Below, piece after piece: positions 35,353 through 45,457 of a DNA stretch of 64,000 bases. The notes under the pieces are model-generated. The model was given only the letters and a program-made list of their open reading frames with translations. It did not search any database and had not been told where the DNA came from. Location of the stretch: assembly GCF_051201685.1 (NCBI RefSeq), contig NZ_CP179213.1:1116001-1180000 (forward strand). Direction: 5' to 3'. Position 1 is the first letter of the stretch; the number at the start of each line of letters is the position of its first letter. Source of the DNA: Luminiphilus sp051201685. GTDB taxonomy: Bacteria; Pseudomonadota; Gammaproteobacteria; Pseudomonadales; Halieaceae. The position numbers were made by a program, and so were the translations under genes.

Positions 35353-36504
35353 ATGATTCCAAGAACATTATTTGATTCCGAGCACGAGCAATTCCGTGAG
35401 TCTTTTCGCCGATTTCTAGAAGCAGAGGCGGTTCCCCATTACGACCAGTGGGAGAAGGACGGGGAAATAGATCGAAGCCTGTGGACGAAGGCGGGTGCTC
35501 AGGGCTATTTATGCCCCACCGTTTCTGAAGCTTACGGCGGCGCTGGTGCAGACTACCGCTACAACGTCATTGTGGGTGAAGAGCTGTCTGACCTGGGCAT
35601 GGCTGGTGTCGGTTTTATTTTGCACTCAGATATTGTGGTGCCCTACATCGAGAACGTAGGAAACGAAGCGCAAAAGCAGAAATTTTTGCCCAAATGTATT
35701 TCTGGAGAAATTGTCACGGCTATTGCGATGACTGAGCCCGGTACCGGTTCAGACTTGCAAGGTATTCGCACATCCGCCGTCGATTGCGGCGATCATTATG
35801 TTCTCAATGGTGCCAAAACTTTTATCAGCAGCGGGCAGCAGGCCGATGTTGTGATTGTGGTTTGTCGCACGAATGACGCACCTGATGCCGGTGCAAAGGC
35901 CTTCAGCCTGTTAATGGTTGAGCGCGGCATGCCCGGCTTCGAGCGCGGCCGCAATTTAGACAAAGTCGGTCAGAAAGCGGCAGATACGTCGGAGTTGTTT
36001 TTCAATGATGTGAAGGTGCCAAAGGAGAATTTGCTTGGGGAAGAGGGCATGGGGTTTATGTACCTTATGCAGGAGCTGCCCCAAGAGCGATTGACAATTG
36101 CCGCCTCTGCGGTAGCGGCAACTGAAGCGGCTTTGACGATGACCGTAGCCTACGTCAAAGAGCGCTCGGCGTTCGGTAAACGCATTGCTGATTTCCAACA
36201 CACCCAGTTTCAGTTGGCTCAGCTCGATGCCGAGGTGACGGCGATGCGCACGTTCGTCGATCGCTGCGCTGAATTACACTTGAGTAAAGCCCTCAGTGCA
36301 GTCGATGCCTCCAAGGCAAAACTGCTCGCGACGGAATTGCAGTGTAAGGTGGTAGACGATTGCGTGCAGATGCATGGCGGCTATGGCTATATGACCGAAT
36401 ACCCCATCGCCAGGGCGTATGCCGATGCACGAGTACAGCGCATTTACGGCGGCACCAGCGAAATTATGAAGCTTATTATTGGTCGTGATTTATTGGCAGC
36501 TTAG
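35353..36504 (+). CDS. Acyl-CoA dehydrogenase
   Basis: FAD enzyme (383 aa) that introduces the trans-2 double bond into acyl-CoA, passing electrons to ETF. Family signatures are AIAMTEPGTGSDLQGI (flavin and substrate contact), QLPQERL-like QELPQERLTIAASA, and the C-terminal YGGTSEIMKLIIGR, whose Glu is the usual catalytic base. The ATG at 35353 starts the normal MIPRTLFDSEHEQFRESFR; an upstream in-frame start at 35284 adds a basic tail that is not conserved. It precedes a CoA-transferase/racemase gene by 68 bp, likely in one operon. Confidence 0.95.
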   Translation: MIPRTLFDSEHEQFRESFRRFLEAEAVPHYDQWEKDGEIDRSLWTKAGAQGYLCPTVSEAYGGAGADYRYNVIVGEELSDLGMAGVGFILHSDIVVPYIENVGNEAQKQKFLPKCISGEIVTAIAMTEPGTGSDLQGIRTSAVDCGDHYVLNGAKTFISSGQQADVVIVVCRTNDAPDAGAKAFSLLMVERGMPGFERGRNLDKVGQKAADTSELFFNDVKVPKENLLGEEGMGFMYLMQELPQERLTIAASAVAATEAALTMTVAYVKERSAFGKRIADFQHTQFQLAQLDAEVTAMRTFVDRCAELHLSKALSAVDASKAKLLATELQCKVVDDCVQMHGGYGYMTEYPIARAYADARVQRIYGGTSEIMKLIIGRDLLAA

Positions 36505-36572
36505 AGCTGCACTGGTCAAAAATAGCTCAGATTTCGGCGAAACAAACCCTCTAAAAAGATTAGGAGTTTTCA

Positions 36573-37718
36573 ATGTCCCAAGGACCACTCGCGGGTGTCA
36601 AAGTTGTTGAATTGGCGGGCATTGGCCCCGGTCCCTGTGCGGGGATGATGCTGGCTGATATGGGCGCTGAAGTTACCGTAATCGAGCGACGATCTCCCAA
36701 TGCCAATGCTGCGCCAACCAGTCAACAAATGGCGGCGCATACGTTTTATAACCGCGGCAAACGTTCAGTAGCTGTTGACCTTAAAAATCCTGCAGGGGTT
36801 GAGTTGGTGCTTAAACTGGTGGCTGACAGCGATTTGTTGATCGAGGGATTTCGTCCGGGTGTTATGGAGCGATTGGGGCTCGGCCCTGATGTTTGCTTAG
36901 CGCGCAATCCCCGGTTGGTCTTTGGTCGCATGACCGGCTGGGGCCAAAGCGGGCCATTGGCCCACGCAGCAGGGCATGACCCCAACTATATTGCCCTTAG
37001 CGGTGCGTTGTGGCCGGGCGGCAGCACAGATCGCGTGCCCTCGGCTCCGTTAACGCTGGTTGGTGACATTGGCGGAGGCACCATGATCTTGATCTTTGGT
37101 TTGCTCAGCGGCTTGTTCCATGCGCAAAAAACCGGTCAAGGCCAAGTGGTCGATGCTGCAATTACCGATGGCTCAGCCTACATCTCGTCACTGCTGCGCA
37201 TGATGCACAACACCGGTCAGATCAGCGATGAGCCCGGGTCTGGCTGGGCAGATTTTGGCGCGCCATGGAACGACACCTACGCCTGTTCAGACGACCAATA
37301 CATTACGATTTGCCCCCTTGAACCACAGTTTTATGCAGACCTTATCGCACGGCTGGGGCTTGGGGACGATCCGCTGTTTGCAGATCAGTGGGATAAAACG
37401 CAGTGGCCCGCAGGGAAGCAGCGCATGGCCGCGTTATTTCGCGAAAAAACCCGAGATGAGTGGTGCGCGTTGCTAGAGGGTACGGATGTTTGTTTTGCTC
37501 CCGTGCTTAATTTAACCGAGGCAGTTACGCACCCACACAACGTTGAACGAGAAGTCTTCATCACTCGCGACGATGTGGTACAGCCAGCGCCAGCGCCCCG
37601 ATTTAGTGTTAGCAAACCTTCGGTCGGTAGCTGTCCAATTCCGGGAGAGCACACAGCTGAGATTGTTCAAGGCTTGGGTCTCGATGAAGCGGAGCTTCGT
37701 GAAAGTGGTGCAATCTGA
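36573..37718 (+). CDS. CaiB/BaiF-family protein, alpha-methylacyl-CoA racemase-like
   Basis: A 381-aa member of the class III CoA-transferase family. Here the residues fit alpha-methylacyl-CoA racemase: His135 in HAAGHDPNY and Asp165 in LVGDIGGGT are 30 residues apart, as are the catalytic His and Asp of the mycobacterial racemase. It would interconvert R and S 2-methylacyl-CoA so that the S form can enter beta-oxidation, which suits the acyl-CoA dehydrogenase gene directly upstream. A CoA-transferase role is the alternative. AGGAG precedes the ATG. Confidence 0.92.
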   Translation: MSQGPLAGVKVVELAGIGPGPCAGMMLADMGAEVTVIERRSPNANAAPTSQQMAAHTFYNRGKRSVAVDLKNPAGVELVLKLVADSDLLIEGFRPGVMERLGLGPDVCLARNPRLVFGRMTGWGQSGPLAHAAGHDPNYIALSGALWPGGSTDRVPSAPLTLVGDIGGGTMILIFGLLSGLFHAQKTGQGQVVDAAITDGSAYISSLLRMMHNTGQISDEPGSGWADFGAPWNDTYACSDDQYITICPLEPQFYADLIARLGLGDDPLFADQWDKTQWPAGKQRMAALFREKTRDEWCALLEGTDVCFAPVLNLTEAVTHPHNVEREVFITRDDVVQPAPAPRFSVSKPSVGSCPIPGEHTAEIVQGLGLDEAELRESGAI

Positions 37719-37758
37719 GCTTGTTTTAGCGCCTACTGCCGAGTGGCAATGGGGCAGG

Positions 37759-38280
37759 TTAGCTGCGAAAACGCATCTCACCCAGGAAGTCGAGCTTACC
37801 TAGGGTGACGCCAAGGTGCCGCAAGATGGCGTATGTGGTTGCGGCGTGAAAATGGACGTTGGGTAAGGAGAAGCTTAGGAGAAAACCGTCAGTGGTGAAG
37901 GGCATTTCGCGTTTGCCAATGCGAAAAACCATGTCGTTACCCATGAGCGCATTAATCGCCTCGGGCTCTTGCGCGACGAGATAGTCTTCGGCTTCGGTGA
38001 GCAGGCTTTGCAGTTTTGACCAGGTGACATCAGCGACCTTTGGTGGCGGCTCGAATACACCCGCCTGCATGCCCTTCAGTGCACCCATAGAATGGTGCCA
38101 AACCGAAATAACCTGAAAAGAAAATGGCAGCATGTTGTCTCTCAGCTGAAAGTTTAAGGTGGCGTCTAAATCCAAGATATTTTCAGCGGCGGCGTCTTCA
38201 GCAAGGGTCAGTGTTTTTGAAACAGCTCGTACCGTTTGTAGATACGATAGAACGCTGGCGTCGTATAGGCTGATTGACAT
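37759..38280 (-). CDS. DUF1993-family protein
   Basis: A 173-aa helical protein of the DUF1993 group, whose fold resembles the DinB four-helix bundle. The N-terminus SLYDASVLSYLQTVRAVSKTL and the later NVHFHAATTYAILRHLGV with two His are typical. The function of the family is unknown. The ATG at 38280 is preferred over a start 11 codons upstream. It is convergent with the racemase-like gene and divergent from fadH, with 64 bp between the DUF1993 and fadH starts. Confidence 0.88.
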   Translation of the reverse strand: MSISLYDASVLSYLQTVRAVSKTLTLAEDAAAENILDLDATLNFQLRDNMLPFSFQVISVWHHSMGALKGMQAGVFEPPPKVADVTWSKLQSLLTEAEDYLVAQEPEAINALMGNDMVFRIGKREMPFTTDGFLLSFSLPNVHFHAATTYAILRHLGVTLGKLDFLGEMRFRS

Positions 38281-38344
38281 CGATAAATCTCCTGTTATCA
38301 ACTGGGAAGTCATGTATTAAACGTAGTTAAGGGCGGAGCATACT

Positions 38345-40432
38345 ATGGAAGCGGCAACAGAACTTGGCGGGCACGCACATTATCCTCGTCTTTTTACCCC
38401 ATTAGATCTAGGTTTTACGACGCTTAAGAACCGCAGCATCATGGGGTCGATGCACACCGGCCTAGAAGAAATGCCCGACGGTTTCGATCGTATGGCGGCT
38501 TTTTACGCTGAACGAGCTGCCGGCGGAATCGGTATGATCATTACGGGTGGCATTGCTCCTAACGAAGAGGGTGGCATTGTTGTAAAGGACGAGCAGGGCA
38601 ACCCGGCTTTTTCTGCTTCAAAGCTTAATAACGACCAGGAGGCCCAGGGCCATCGGCGGGTAACCGATGCGGTACACAAAGCCGCGCCCGACGCCAAAAT
38701 CTGCATGCAAATTTTGCACATGGGTCCACTTGCCTACAATGATCAGTTAGTAGCCCCCTCGGCTGTGCGCTCGCGTATTGCCGCCTACACACCGCTAGAG
38801 CTGGATGAAGCCGGCATTGAGAAGCAAATAGCCGATCACGCTAATTGCGCTAAATTGGCTCAGCGGGCGGGTTACGACGGCGTCGAAATTATTGGTTCGG
38901 CGGGCTACCTTCTGTCCACTTTCTTAGTTGAAAAAACCAATCAACGAACCGATCAGTGGGGCGGCAGTTATACCAACCGCATGCGCTTCCCCTTAGAGGT
39001 GGTGCGTCGCGTAAGAGAGGCCGTGGGCGATGATTTTATTGTGATCTTTCGCATCGCGGCCATGGATATGTTGCAAGGAGGCATGAGTTGGGACGAGGTG
39101 GCTGAGCTGGCGCGGGAGCTCGAGAGCGCTGGCGTCACGATGATTTCGACTCACTTTACCTGGCACGAGTCTCAGGTGCCTACCATTGCTACCATGGTGC
39201 CCCGCGCGGCCTTCACGGGGGTGACTCATCGCGTACGCAATGAGGTATCAATACCTGTGATTACGTCGAATCGAATCAATACCCCCGAGGTTGCCGAATC
39301 GGTGCTGGCACAAGAGGATGCCGATTTAGTGTCCATGGCGCGCCCCATGTTGGCAGACAGCCAATTTATGCGTAAAGCCGACGCTGGCGCCGCTGATGAA
39401 ATCAACACCTGTATCGCCTGTAATCAAGCATGTTTAGACCACACATTTAACTTCAAAACCACCTCCTGCTTAGTCAATCCCAGGGCGTGTCACGAAACGC
39501 TGCTCAACTACAACCCTACCGATAACCCCAAGTCGGTCGCAGTTGTGGGTGCGGGGCCTGCGGGGCTTGCCTATGCCACTGTCGCTGCTGAACGTGGCCA
39601 CCGGGTGACCTTGTTCGATGCCTCAGGTGAAGTGGGCGGTCAGTTTAATTTGGCGAAGCAGGTGCCCGGTAAAGAAGAGTTCCACGAAACGATTCGTTAC
39701 TACAAAAAACAACTCGAAAAATTAGGTGTTGATGTGAGGCTAAACACTCGTGTCGATGCTGACACCATTGCAGCGGGTAATTTTGATCACACGATGGTTG
39801 CCACGGGCATCATCCCGCGGCAACCCGATATTCCCGGTATCGACCACCCGATGGTGATGGGCTATATCGACGCGATTAATGGCACTCGGCCTATTGGTAA
39901 AAAAGTGGCTGTGATTGGCGCGGGGGGAATCGGCTTCGATGTGACCGATACAATTACCCATGAGGGTCCCTCTGCCGCTCTTGATATTGACGTGTTTGCT
40001 AAGGAATGGGGTGTCGATTTTGAAAACCATCCTCGAGGGGGTGTGACCGGTGTAGAGCCGGTTGTTGCCAAAGCAGATCGTGAAGTCTGGCTGATGCAGC
40101 GTAAGGAGACAAAAGTCGGTCGTGGGCTAGGCAAGACCACAGGGTGGACCCACCGTCTCACTTTGGGGCGCCGCGGGGTAAACATGCTGAACAGCGTTGA
40201 GTACGTGGGCATCGACGACGCGGGTCTGCACCTATTGATCGGTAATCAACCCCGGACCCTTGACGTTGACACCGTGATTATTTGTACGGGCCAGGAACCT
40301 CTGCGCGCCCTGCACGATGAACTGCAAGCTCGGGATATTTCCTCTGAGCTTGTCGGTGGCGCTGAAGAAGCCCTGGAGCTTGATGCCAAGGAGGCAATCA
40401 ACCAGGCCAGCTGGCGTGCTGCAATGATTTGA
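38345..40432 (+). CDS. fadH: NADPH-dependent 2,4-dienoyl-CoA reductase (FadH-like)
   Basis: Reduces 2,4-dienoyl-CoA during oxidation of unsaturated fatty acids. It is 695 aa: an N-terminal old-yellow-enzyme barrel with FMN (to about 340), a 4Fe-4S site, and a C-terminal FAD/NADPH domain. The cluster Cys are 356, 359, 363 and 375 in CIACNQAC plus SC. The flavin domain begins VAVVGAGPAGLAYATVAAERGH, and a second nucleotide loop is VAVIGAGGIGFDV. Related trimethylamine-dehydrogenase-like proteins share this layout, but the beta-oxidation neighbours favour FadH. GGAG precedes the ATG. Confidence 0.9.
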   Translation: MEAATELGGHAHYPRLFTPLDLGFTTLKNRSIMGSMHTGLEEMPDGFDRMAAFYAERAAGGIGMIITGGIAPNEEGGIVVKDEQGNPAFSASKLNNDQEAQGHRRVTDAVHKAAPDAKICMQILHMGPLAYNDQLVAPSAVRSRIAAYTPLELDEAGIEKQIADHANCAKLAQRAGYDGVEIIGSAGYLLSTFLVEKTNQRTDQWGGSYTNRMRFPLEVVRRVREAVGDDFIVIFRIAAMDMLQGGMSWDEVAELARELESAGVTMISTHFTWHESQVPTIATMVPRAAFTGVTHRVRNEVSIPVITSNRINTPEVAESVLAQEDADLVSMARPMLADSQFMRKADAGAADEINTCIACNQACLDHTFNFKTTSCLVNPRACHETLLNYNPTDNPKSVAVVGAGPAGLAYATVAAERGHRVTLFDASGEVGGQFNLAKQVPGKEEFHETIRYYKKQLEKLGVDVRLNTRVDADTIAAGNFDHTMVATGIIPRQPDIPGIDHPMVMGYIDAINGTRPIGKKVAVIGAGGIGFDVTDTITHEGPSAALDIDVFAKEWGVDFENHPRGGVTGVEPVVAKADREVWLMQRKETKVGRGLGKTTGWTHRLTLGRRGVNMLNSVEYVGIDDAGLHLLIGNQPRTLDVDTVIICTGQEPLRALHDELQARDISSELVGGAEEALELDAKEAINQASWRAAMI

Positions 40433-40514
40433 CGGCCCGCAGCTGATGGCCCACATAGGCGTATGCAGCGCATAGGTGCCATTGAAGCACCAATTCTAGG
40501 CCTAAATTCTAAGC

Positions 40515-42593
40515 CTAATAGTCACTAGAAATGGTGTAACGCCGCTCTACCTTCGCTGCTCTGTCTAGACTGCGAAAAAGGGCTTGGTGGATTATTTCGT
40601 TAGCGAAGTCTTCTGTTTGGTCATGAAAGTGAGGGTCCAGAGGGTCATCAAAATGATTGCCGTATTGATGGGTGCCTTGAACGGTTTGTTCGCCATTAGC
40701 GTCCCATCGTACGAGGTAATAGAGTCCATCACCCCCGGTGACTCGATTGAAAGTGGCATCATCTTCGTTGGGCGCCGCGTAGGCTGCTCGTAGCGTGTCG
40801 GGTCCGCCCGCCATAGCGTAGTGGGTGTCGCCGCGGCCATGTCGGTTTACCTCGCCCCAAGTAGGGCGCATTCGGCCGGTCATTTCGACAATTTGCTCGA
40901 CACAGTCTTGCAGTGTTGCTCTCGCGTCGGGCACCGCGGTGCCGCCGCTTTCTGACAGCCATTCTGCCGCTAGCACGCACACCCCCAGAGGGGCGTTTTG
41001 ATTGCCTTTATTGGTGGCACGATCCCACTCCTTGAGGACACGTTGGGCTTCTTGCAACTGCGGATCGACGAGCTGCAGCGTTGCCACCTTTCGAAGAAAA
41101 TCCATTCCTCGATAGTTTTCGTCGTAAGTGTGGTCATGCTTTATGTCTAAAAGCTGTTGTTCCGAGACGGTGTTGTGCCGCGCAAACAGTGAAAGTCCGC
41201 GCACGGCTCGATTGGTCATACGGGTTTGCCAGCCGCCATTGGGTGCGACGCTACTGGGATCCGGGTTGCTACCGGCTTCGGTAATGGCGAAGGGCGATTG
41301 GTTAGTACTGAGCAGGAAGCCTGAGTCAGGATTGGTGACCTGCGGCATCATGCGCGTGTCGTAATAGCTTTTCCAGATAAGATCCGAGCGATCTCCCGGC
41401 AAATATTGAGACCAATCCCAGCCGGGGGCGCGTTTGGGCATTTGAGCGTTGTGAATAAAGTGGATGTTCCCGCCCTGTCCGGCATAAACGAAATTGAAGC
41501 TTTGAATATGATTGAGGGCAATCGCGTCTTGCCATGCTTCAAAGCTCCGGGCCCGGTTCATGGCCCGCCACTGCTCAACTTGCTTTAACTCGCCCATACC
41601 TGAGTAGCGCACTGCATAGGTACCGTGCGCGGTTTTTAGCACTGGACCATGCACCGATCGGTAAACGGTTTCCGTGACTGACCAGGGTATAAACCCCCAG
41701 ATCAGAACTTCGATTTTTACCTTTTTCTGTTCCAATTCCAGCCATTGCCCGTCAAGTCGGTATCGGTCCTCATCGTCGGGATCAATGTCTAAAACGAAGA
41801 CATCGACAAGATCCGGCTTGTTAACGGTTGCTCCCCAAGCCGTTTCAGGGGTGAAGCCCACGCCGATAGCGGGTGCGCCGGGAAACAGGCCTCCCATCAC
41901 ATTGAGGCCGGTTTCAGATTGGAGGTGTGCCTCGTACCAGGCTACTGGTCCGGTTAACGGTTGGTGGGAATTAATTACTAACATGGTAGAGCCATCAGCA
42001 CTTCGCTGGGGCCCTACCGCGATTGCATTAGAGCCGATGGGTTGTTCATTTAGCGTGACGCTGCCGGCGGTGGCAATGGGGCGGGCTCGAGTCTCTCCTA
42101 ACAACTCAGTCACTGTGCTTTGGAAGCCATAGAACAGCGGGTGTCGCAGCATGTGACCGGCAATGACATCCTTGCCCGTGACCGGCAATACATCGAGTGA
42201 CACCGCCTCTGGGTGCTCTTTAGCGTAGCGGGTTACGCCCGCAGCATAGGCCTCCACGTACTCCCGGGTTTCTGGCTTTAAATCACTTTCGTAGCGCAGC
42301 TCAAGATCGTCCCAGAGGCCTAGCCAATGAACCACATAATCTTGCTTGGCGGCGTCTGGACCAAAAAAGCTCCCTGCATTACCTCGATAGTAGGGGATCA
42401 TGGCTTCGATAACTTTCCAGGTATCCTCAGCCATTGCGTAACCCAGCCCATAGGCAGCATCGGCATCTGTAGCGCCCTTAATGTGCGGCACGCCCCAGAT
42501 GTCTCGTTCTATGGTTGCTTCCCAAGCGGCCACGGAGGCAGGGAGCCCCAACAGGGCTAGGGAGAAAATGATTGGCGCAAAAAACTTATGCAT
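40515..42593 (-). CDS. Penicillin acylase family protein (N-terminal nucleophile hydrolase)
   Basis: An exported Ntn-hydrolase precursor of 692 aa that should self-cleave into alpha and beta chains in the periplasm. A signal peptide (ends PASVAA, about residue 23) is followed by TIERDIWGVPHIKG, the usual alpha-chain start. Cleavage is expected before Ser188 in EQPIGSNAIAVGP, making Ser the N-terminal nucleophile. TVNKPDLVDVF and later Asn residues complete the family pattern. It could hydrolyse beta-lactams, acyl-homoserine lactones or other acyl-amides. GGAG precedes the ATG at 42593. A weak hairpin GGTGC/GCACC at 40475-40491 lies between it and convergent fadH. Confidence 0.93.
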   Translation of the reverse strand: MHKFFAPIIFSLALLGLPASVAAWEATIERDIWGVPHIKGATDADAAYGLGYAMAEDTWKVIEAMIPYYRGNAGSFFGPDAAKQDYVVHWLGLWDDLELRYESDLKPETREYVEAYAAGVTRYAKEHPEAVSLDVLPVTGKDVIAGHMLRHPLFYGFQSTVTELLGETRARPIATAGSVTLNEQPIGSNAIAVGPQRSADGSTMLVINSHQPLTGPVAWYEAHLQSETGLNVMGGLFPGAPAIGVGFTPETAWGATVNKPDLVDVFVLDIDPDDEDRYRLDGQWLELEQKKVKIEVLIWGFIPWSVTETVYRSVHGPVLKTAHGTYAVRYSGMGELKQVEQWRAMNRARSFEAWQDAIALNHIQSFNFVYAGQGGNIHFIHNAQMPKRAPGWDWSQYLPGDRSDLIWKSYYDTRMMPQVTNPDSGFLLSTNQSPFAITEAGSNPDPSSVAPNGGWQTRMTNRAVRGLSLFARHNTVSEQQLLDIKHDHTYDENYRGMDFLRKVATLQLVDPQLQEAQRVLKEWDRATNKGNQNAPLGVCVLAAEWLSESGGTAVPDARATLQDCVEQIVEMTGRMRPTWGEVNRHGRGDTHYAMAGGPDTLRAAYAAPNEDDATFNRVTGGDGLYYLVRWDANGEQTVQGTHQYGNHFDDPLDPHFHDQTEDFANEIIHQALFRSLDRAAKVERRYTISSDY

Positions 42594-42833
42594 GTTGACT
42601 CCGAGGTTCGGGGGCTCGTCTGTCTGCTTAGACTGCAGCGGTAAAATGCGGTCGAGCAGCGCCTCGATAAAAAAGGCTGCGGCGTTCAGTGTGTTAGAGA
42701 GTAATTGGTCATTATGGCTACAAAAATGCTGACGGGCTAGACCAAGTTTGCCCTTAGATTTTCAAGCTCGCTGCTGTGAAGGCAGCGACAGCTTCAGGTG
42801 ATATAGGGCCATCTTTGGGTCCAGTGTTAGGCG

Positions 42834-44153
42834 GTGCCGCGTTTGACCGGTTTGCTCTATAGTGACGGCGATACGCGCCCGGTTCGCTGGGCCTTGGCAA
42901 TCAATTTATTAGGAATCTCATTACTAGTGGACCTTATTCAGCTCGCAGTTCCCTTTTTCTTGTTGGCGATGGTGTTTGAGCTTGTTTTTGGCATCGTTCG
43001 GGGTCGGAATACCTATCGCTTAAACGATGCGTTTAGCAGTTTAATGCTGGGGATTCTGAGCCAGGCAAGAAAGTTCGTCGTTTTGGGGGCGGGAGGATTT
43101 GCATACGCTTGGGCGGCAAAACAGACGACGATTACGCAGTGGTCAGTAGATTCGGTTGGGGCCTGGATCATCGCGTTCGTGCTCTACGACCTTTGTTACT
43201 ACTGGCAGCACCGAATAGGTCATGAACGGCAGTTTTTTTGGGCTGCACATGTTGCCCACCATCAAAGCGAAGATTACAACCTATCGACGGCTCTGCGCCA
43301 AACTAGTACCGGCTTTTTACTGGGGTGGGTCTTTTATGTGCCATTGTTCCTGCTAGGAATCCCCGCCGAGATGGTGGTAACCGTTGGAGCGCTTAACCTC
43401 ATTTATCAATTTTGGGTGCACACACAGCATATCCCTGAGCTGGGTTTAATGGAGCGCGCATTTGTAACGCCCTCCAATCATCGGGTGCATCACGCGCAGA
43501 ATGATTGCTATCTGGACCGTAATTATGGGGGTGTGTTCATTATTTGGGACCGCCTTTTTGGGACTTACCAACGGGAATTGCCGGATGAGCCCTGCGTTTA
43601 TGGTATCAGGGGGCCTATACGAAGCTGGAACCCGCTAGTGGCTCTGACCCACATTTACCGAGATATGTTCGATGACATGCGTCGAACCGCGAGTTGGCGC
43701 GATCGATTTCGCGTTTTGTGGGCGCGAACCGGTTGGCAGCCCTCAGACGTAAGTGGCACTTGGCCCCGACAAAAGTCTGATCTTGAGCAGTTCGTACGCT
43801 ATGACCCTGAAGTGTCTGTGCCTCGAAGGGTTTATGGCGGATTGCAGTTGGCCGCTGCGACGGCTTTATTACTTTGGGGCCAACTTGAAGCCCTTTCTGC
43901 TGCAGGCTACTGGATGTGGTGGCTATTGTTAATTTGGACGGGCGTAGTGACGGCAGGGTGGCTGCAGGGTTGGCGCTTATCAACGCTGTGTTTACTGGAT
44001 GTGCCTCGTTTAGTAGTGGTTGCAGTGGCGCTGGTCGTTGTGATGCCTAGCGTGGGTTGGCTGTTGGCTGGTTACCTGTGGTGCGGCATCAGCCTGGCGA
44101 TCATAGCTTGGGAATTTGGTGATGCGTTTAGGCGCGATACGGCTAGGGTTTGA
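42834..44153 (+). CDS. Sterol desaturase/fatty acid hydroxylase family membrane protein
   Basis: A di-iron membrane oxygenase of 439 aa. The histidine boxes are HRIGHE, HVAHHQSEDYN and NHRVHHAQND with an additional HTQHIPE, the pattern of the sterol desaturase/alkylglycerol monooxygenase-like group. N-terminal membrane helices precede them, and a C-terminal extension (about 330-435) adds several further hydrophobic helices not found in the shortest members. It should hydroxylate or desaturate a lipid, possibly an ether lipid. The GTG at 42834 is the best start in view, but no good ribosome site precedes it, so the first residues are uncertain. Confidence 0.88.
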   Translation: MPRLTGLLYSDGDTRPVRWALAINLLGISLLVDLIQLAVPFFLLAMVFELVFGIVRGRNTYRLNDAFSSLMLGILSQARKFVVLGAGGFAYAWAAKQTTITQWSVDSVGAWIIAFVLYDLCYYWQHRIGHERQFFWAAHVAHHQSEDYNLSTALRQTSTGFLLGWVFYVPLFLLGIPAEMVVTVGALNLIYQFWVHTQHIPELGLMERAFVTPSNHRVHHAQNDCYLDRNYGGVFIIWDRLFGTYQRELPDEPCVYGIRGPIRSWNPLVALTHIYRDMFDDMRRTASWRDRFRVLWARTGWQPSDVSGTWPRQKSDLEQFVRYDPEVSVPRRVYGGLQLAAATALLLWGQLEALSAAGYWMWWLLLIWTGVVTAGWLQGWRLSTLCLLDVPRLVVVAVALVVVMPSVGWLLAGYLWCGISLAIIAWEFGDAFRRDTARV

Positions 44154-44387
44154 TGGCCAAAATATAAGCATTGCGCCTTCGAGCCCAGTTGGCATTGCTG
44201 CCCGCGCTGCGAATTGGCCGCGAAGTATGAAGTAGGGGATGGCGCAGCGGTGCGAGGTTTGCTCAAACAACGGCCCCTAAGCCGGGCACGCTTTATCGCC
44301 GGAGACGGCGAACTGCATGCTTGTAACTCGAGGGCCCGAGCGGGGCGGCAAGGCCGTCGTTGACGCCCTTACCCCCTTTACTTTGCT

Positions 44388-44825
44388 TTATAGCGAAGAA
44401 ATGTAAGCGGCGAGATTGTCAATATCTGAATCTGCCATTGGCTTGGCGACTGGCCACATCATCGCCGACTGACCGCCGCGTTGCTCACCGCCGCGATAGG
44501 CGGTCAACTTCATTGCAATGTCGGATCCTGGCTGCCCTTGCAGTTGAGGCCCAATTCCGCCCTCGCCGTTGCCGCCATGACAAGCAACGCACTGGCCGTA
44601 ATACTTTTCCCCTAACGCAGCCGGGGAAGCTGCTGCAAGCGCTTCCTGTTTCACTCGCTCGACATCAGCAATGCTGCCACCGTTTTCGGCCTTCCAGTCG
44701 GCATAGCACTCATCGACGCACTGGTTTTTGTTGCCAGTCCAGCTGGGATCGTTGTTCTGCATGCCTGTCCATGTCAAACCGGAGATCACGAGCATAAACA
44801 GGAGTATGGCGAAATTGCTATTCAT
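44388..44825 (-). CDS. c-type cytochrome (cytochrome c5/c553-like)
   Basis: A 145-aa exported monohaem cytochrome. The N-terminal hydrophobic segment (about 5-20) is a signal or anchor. The haem site is CVACH (Cys79, Cys82, His83), followed by GGNGEGGIGPQLQGQ, and the axial Met is probably in MMWPVAKPM. The final ADSDIDNLAAYISSL helix is typical of class I cytochromes. An unusual extra pair of Cys, CVDEC (36-40), lies before the haem domain. It stands alone on the minus strand and acts in periplasmic electron transfer; the partner is unknown. Confidence 0.92.
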   Translation of the reverse strand: MNSNFAILLFMLVISGLTWTGMQNNDPSWTGNKNQCVDECYADWKAENGGSIADVERVKQEALAAASPAALGEKYYGQCVACHGGNGEGGIGPQLQGQPGSDIAMKLTAYRGGEQRGGQSAMMWPVAKPMADSDIDNLAAYISSL

Positions 44826-44917
44826 CGTAGTACGGGCTCCAAAAGGACGGGGATAGAGAGTTTGCGGTGGCGAATATTAAAGGGTTTTGGCGGGAAGTAG
44901 AACCCATGGCCTAGGCA

Positions 44918-45457
44918 CTATTGCCGAAGGGTGAGGGTATCGCCTTGCTGGACCATTTCTAGATGCTTTAAAAATGACATGCCCAGCAAAACTTCGGCAG
45001 TGGCGAGGCCTGGTGCGATCTGTGCCGGCACATTGTTTTGCTCAATCGCCCCCAGTTGTACTGACTTGAGTTGTGTCAGGAAGCCTTGCGCATTGCCATT
45101 GGCTGTTCGGGTCACAATGGCTTTGCCTCTCGGGGCACCAGCGCGCTGGGCTAACTCGGGCGAAATCGCTACGCCAGTAGCGCCTGTGTCCAACAGAAAC
45201 GTCACGCCCACCCCGTTTATCGTACCGTTGGCCACGTAGTGCCCCATGCGGTTTCGCTGCAGAACCACCTCGGTGCGGCCATCTTCCCCTCGGGTGGAAT
45301 TGACTGTTCGATTAGGGTTGCTTCGATCATCGAGTTTCCCCTGAAAAAATGAAGTCATCATGCCCAGTAAGAGCACCCAGGCAATAATAGACATCCCGCG
45401 GCTTAGCCCTCGAGTTGACTGTGGTTCTTCGGGGGACTTGGAGGGTTGTTGTCCCAA
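44918..45457 (-). CDS. Retropepsin-like aspartic protease, membrane-anchored
   Basis: A clan AA aspartic protease of the TIGR02281 type. Residues about 22-38 form a membrane segment (SIIAWVLLLGMMTSFF), and the catalytic Asp is in FLLDTGATGVAISPELA. The single protease domain implies a retropepsin-like homodimer. A start is not obvious: I prefer the TTG at 45457, because AAGGAG lies 7 nt upstream; a TTG at 45475 has no such site and there is no suitable ATG. The size is then 179 aa. Substrates are unknown. Confidence 0.88.
   Translation of the reverse strand: MGQQPSKSPEEPQSTRGLSRGMSIIAWVLLLGMMTSFFQGKLDDRSNPNRTVNSTRGEDGRTEVVLQRNRMGHYVANGTINGVGVTFLLDTGATGVAISPELAQRAGAPRGKAIVTRTANGNAQGFLTQLKSVQLGAIEQNNVPAQIAPGLATAEVLLGMSFLKHLEMVQQGDTLTLRQ

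Noticed and set aside
40475..40491. Terminator between fadH and the acylase gene
   Set aside because: The GGTGC/GCACC stem is only 5 bp with a 7-nt loop and lacks a T-run, too weak to list as a terminator.
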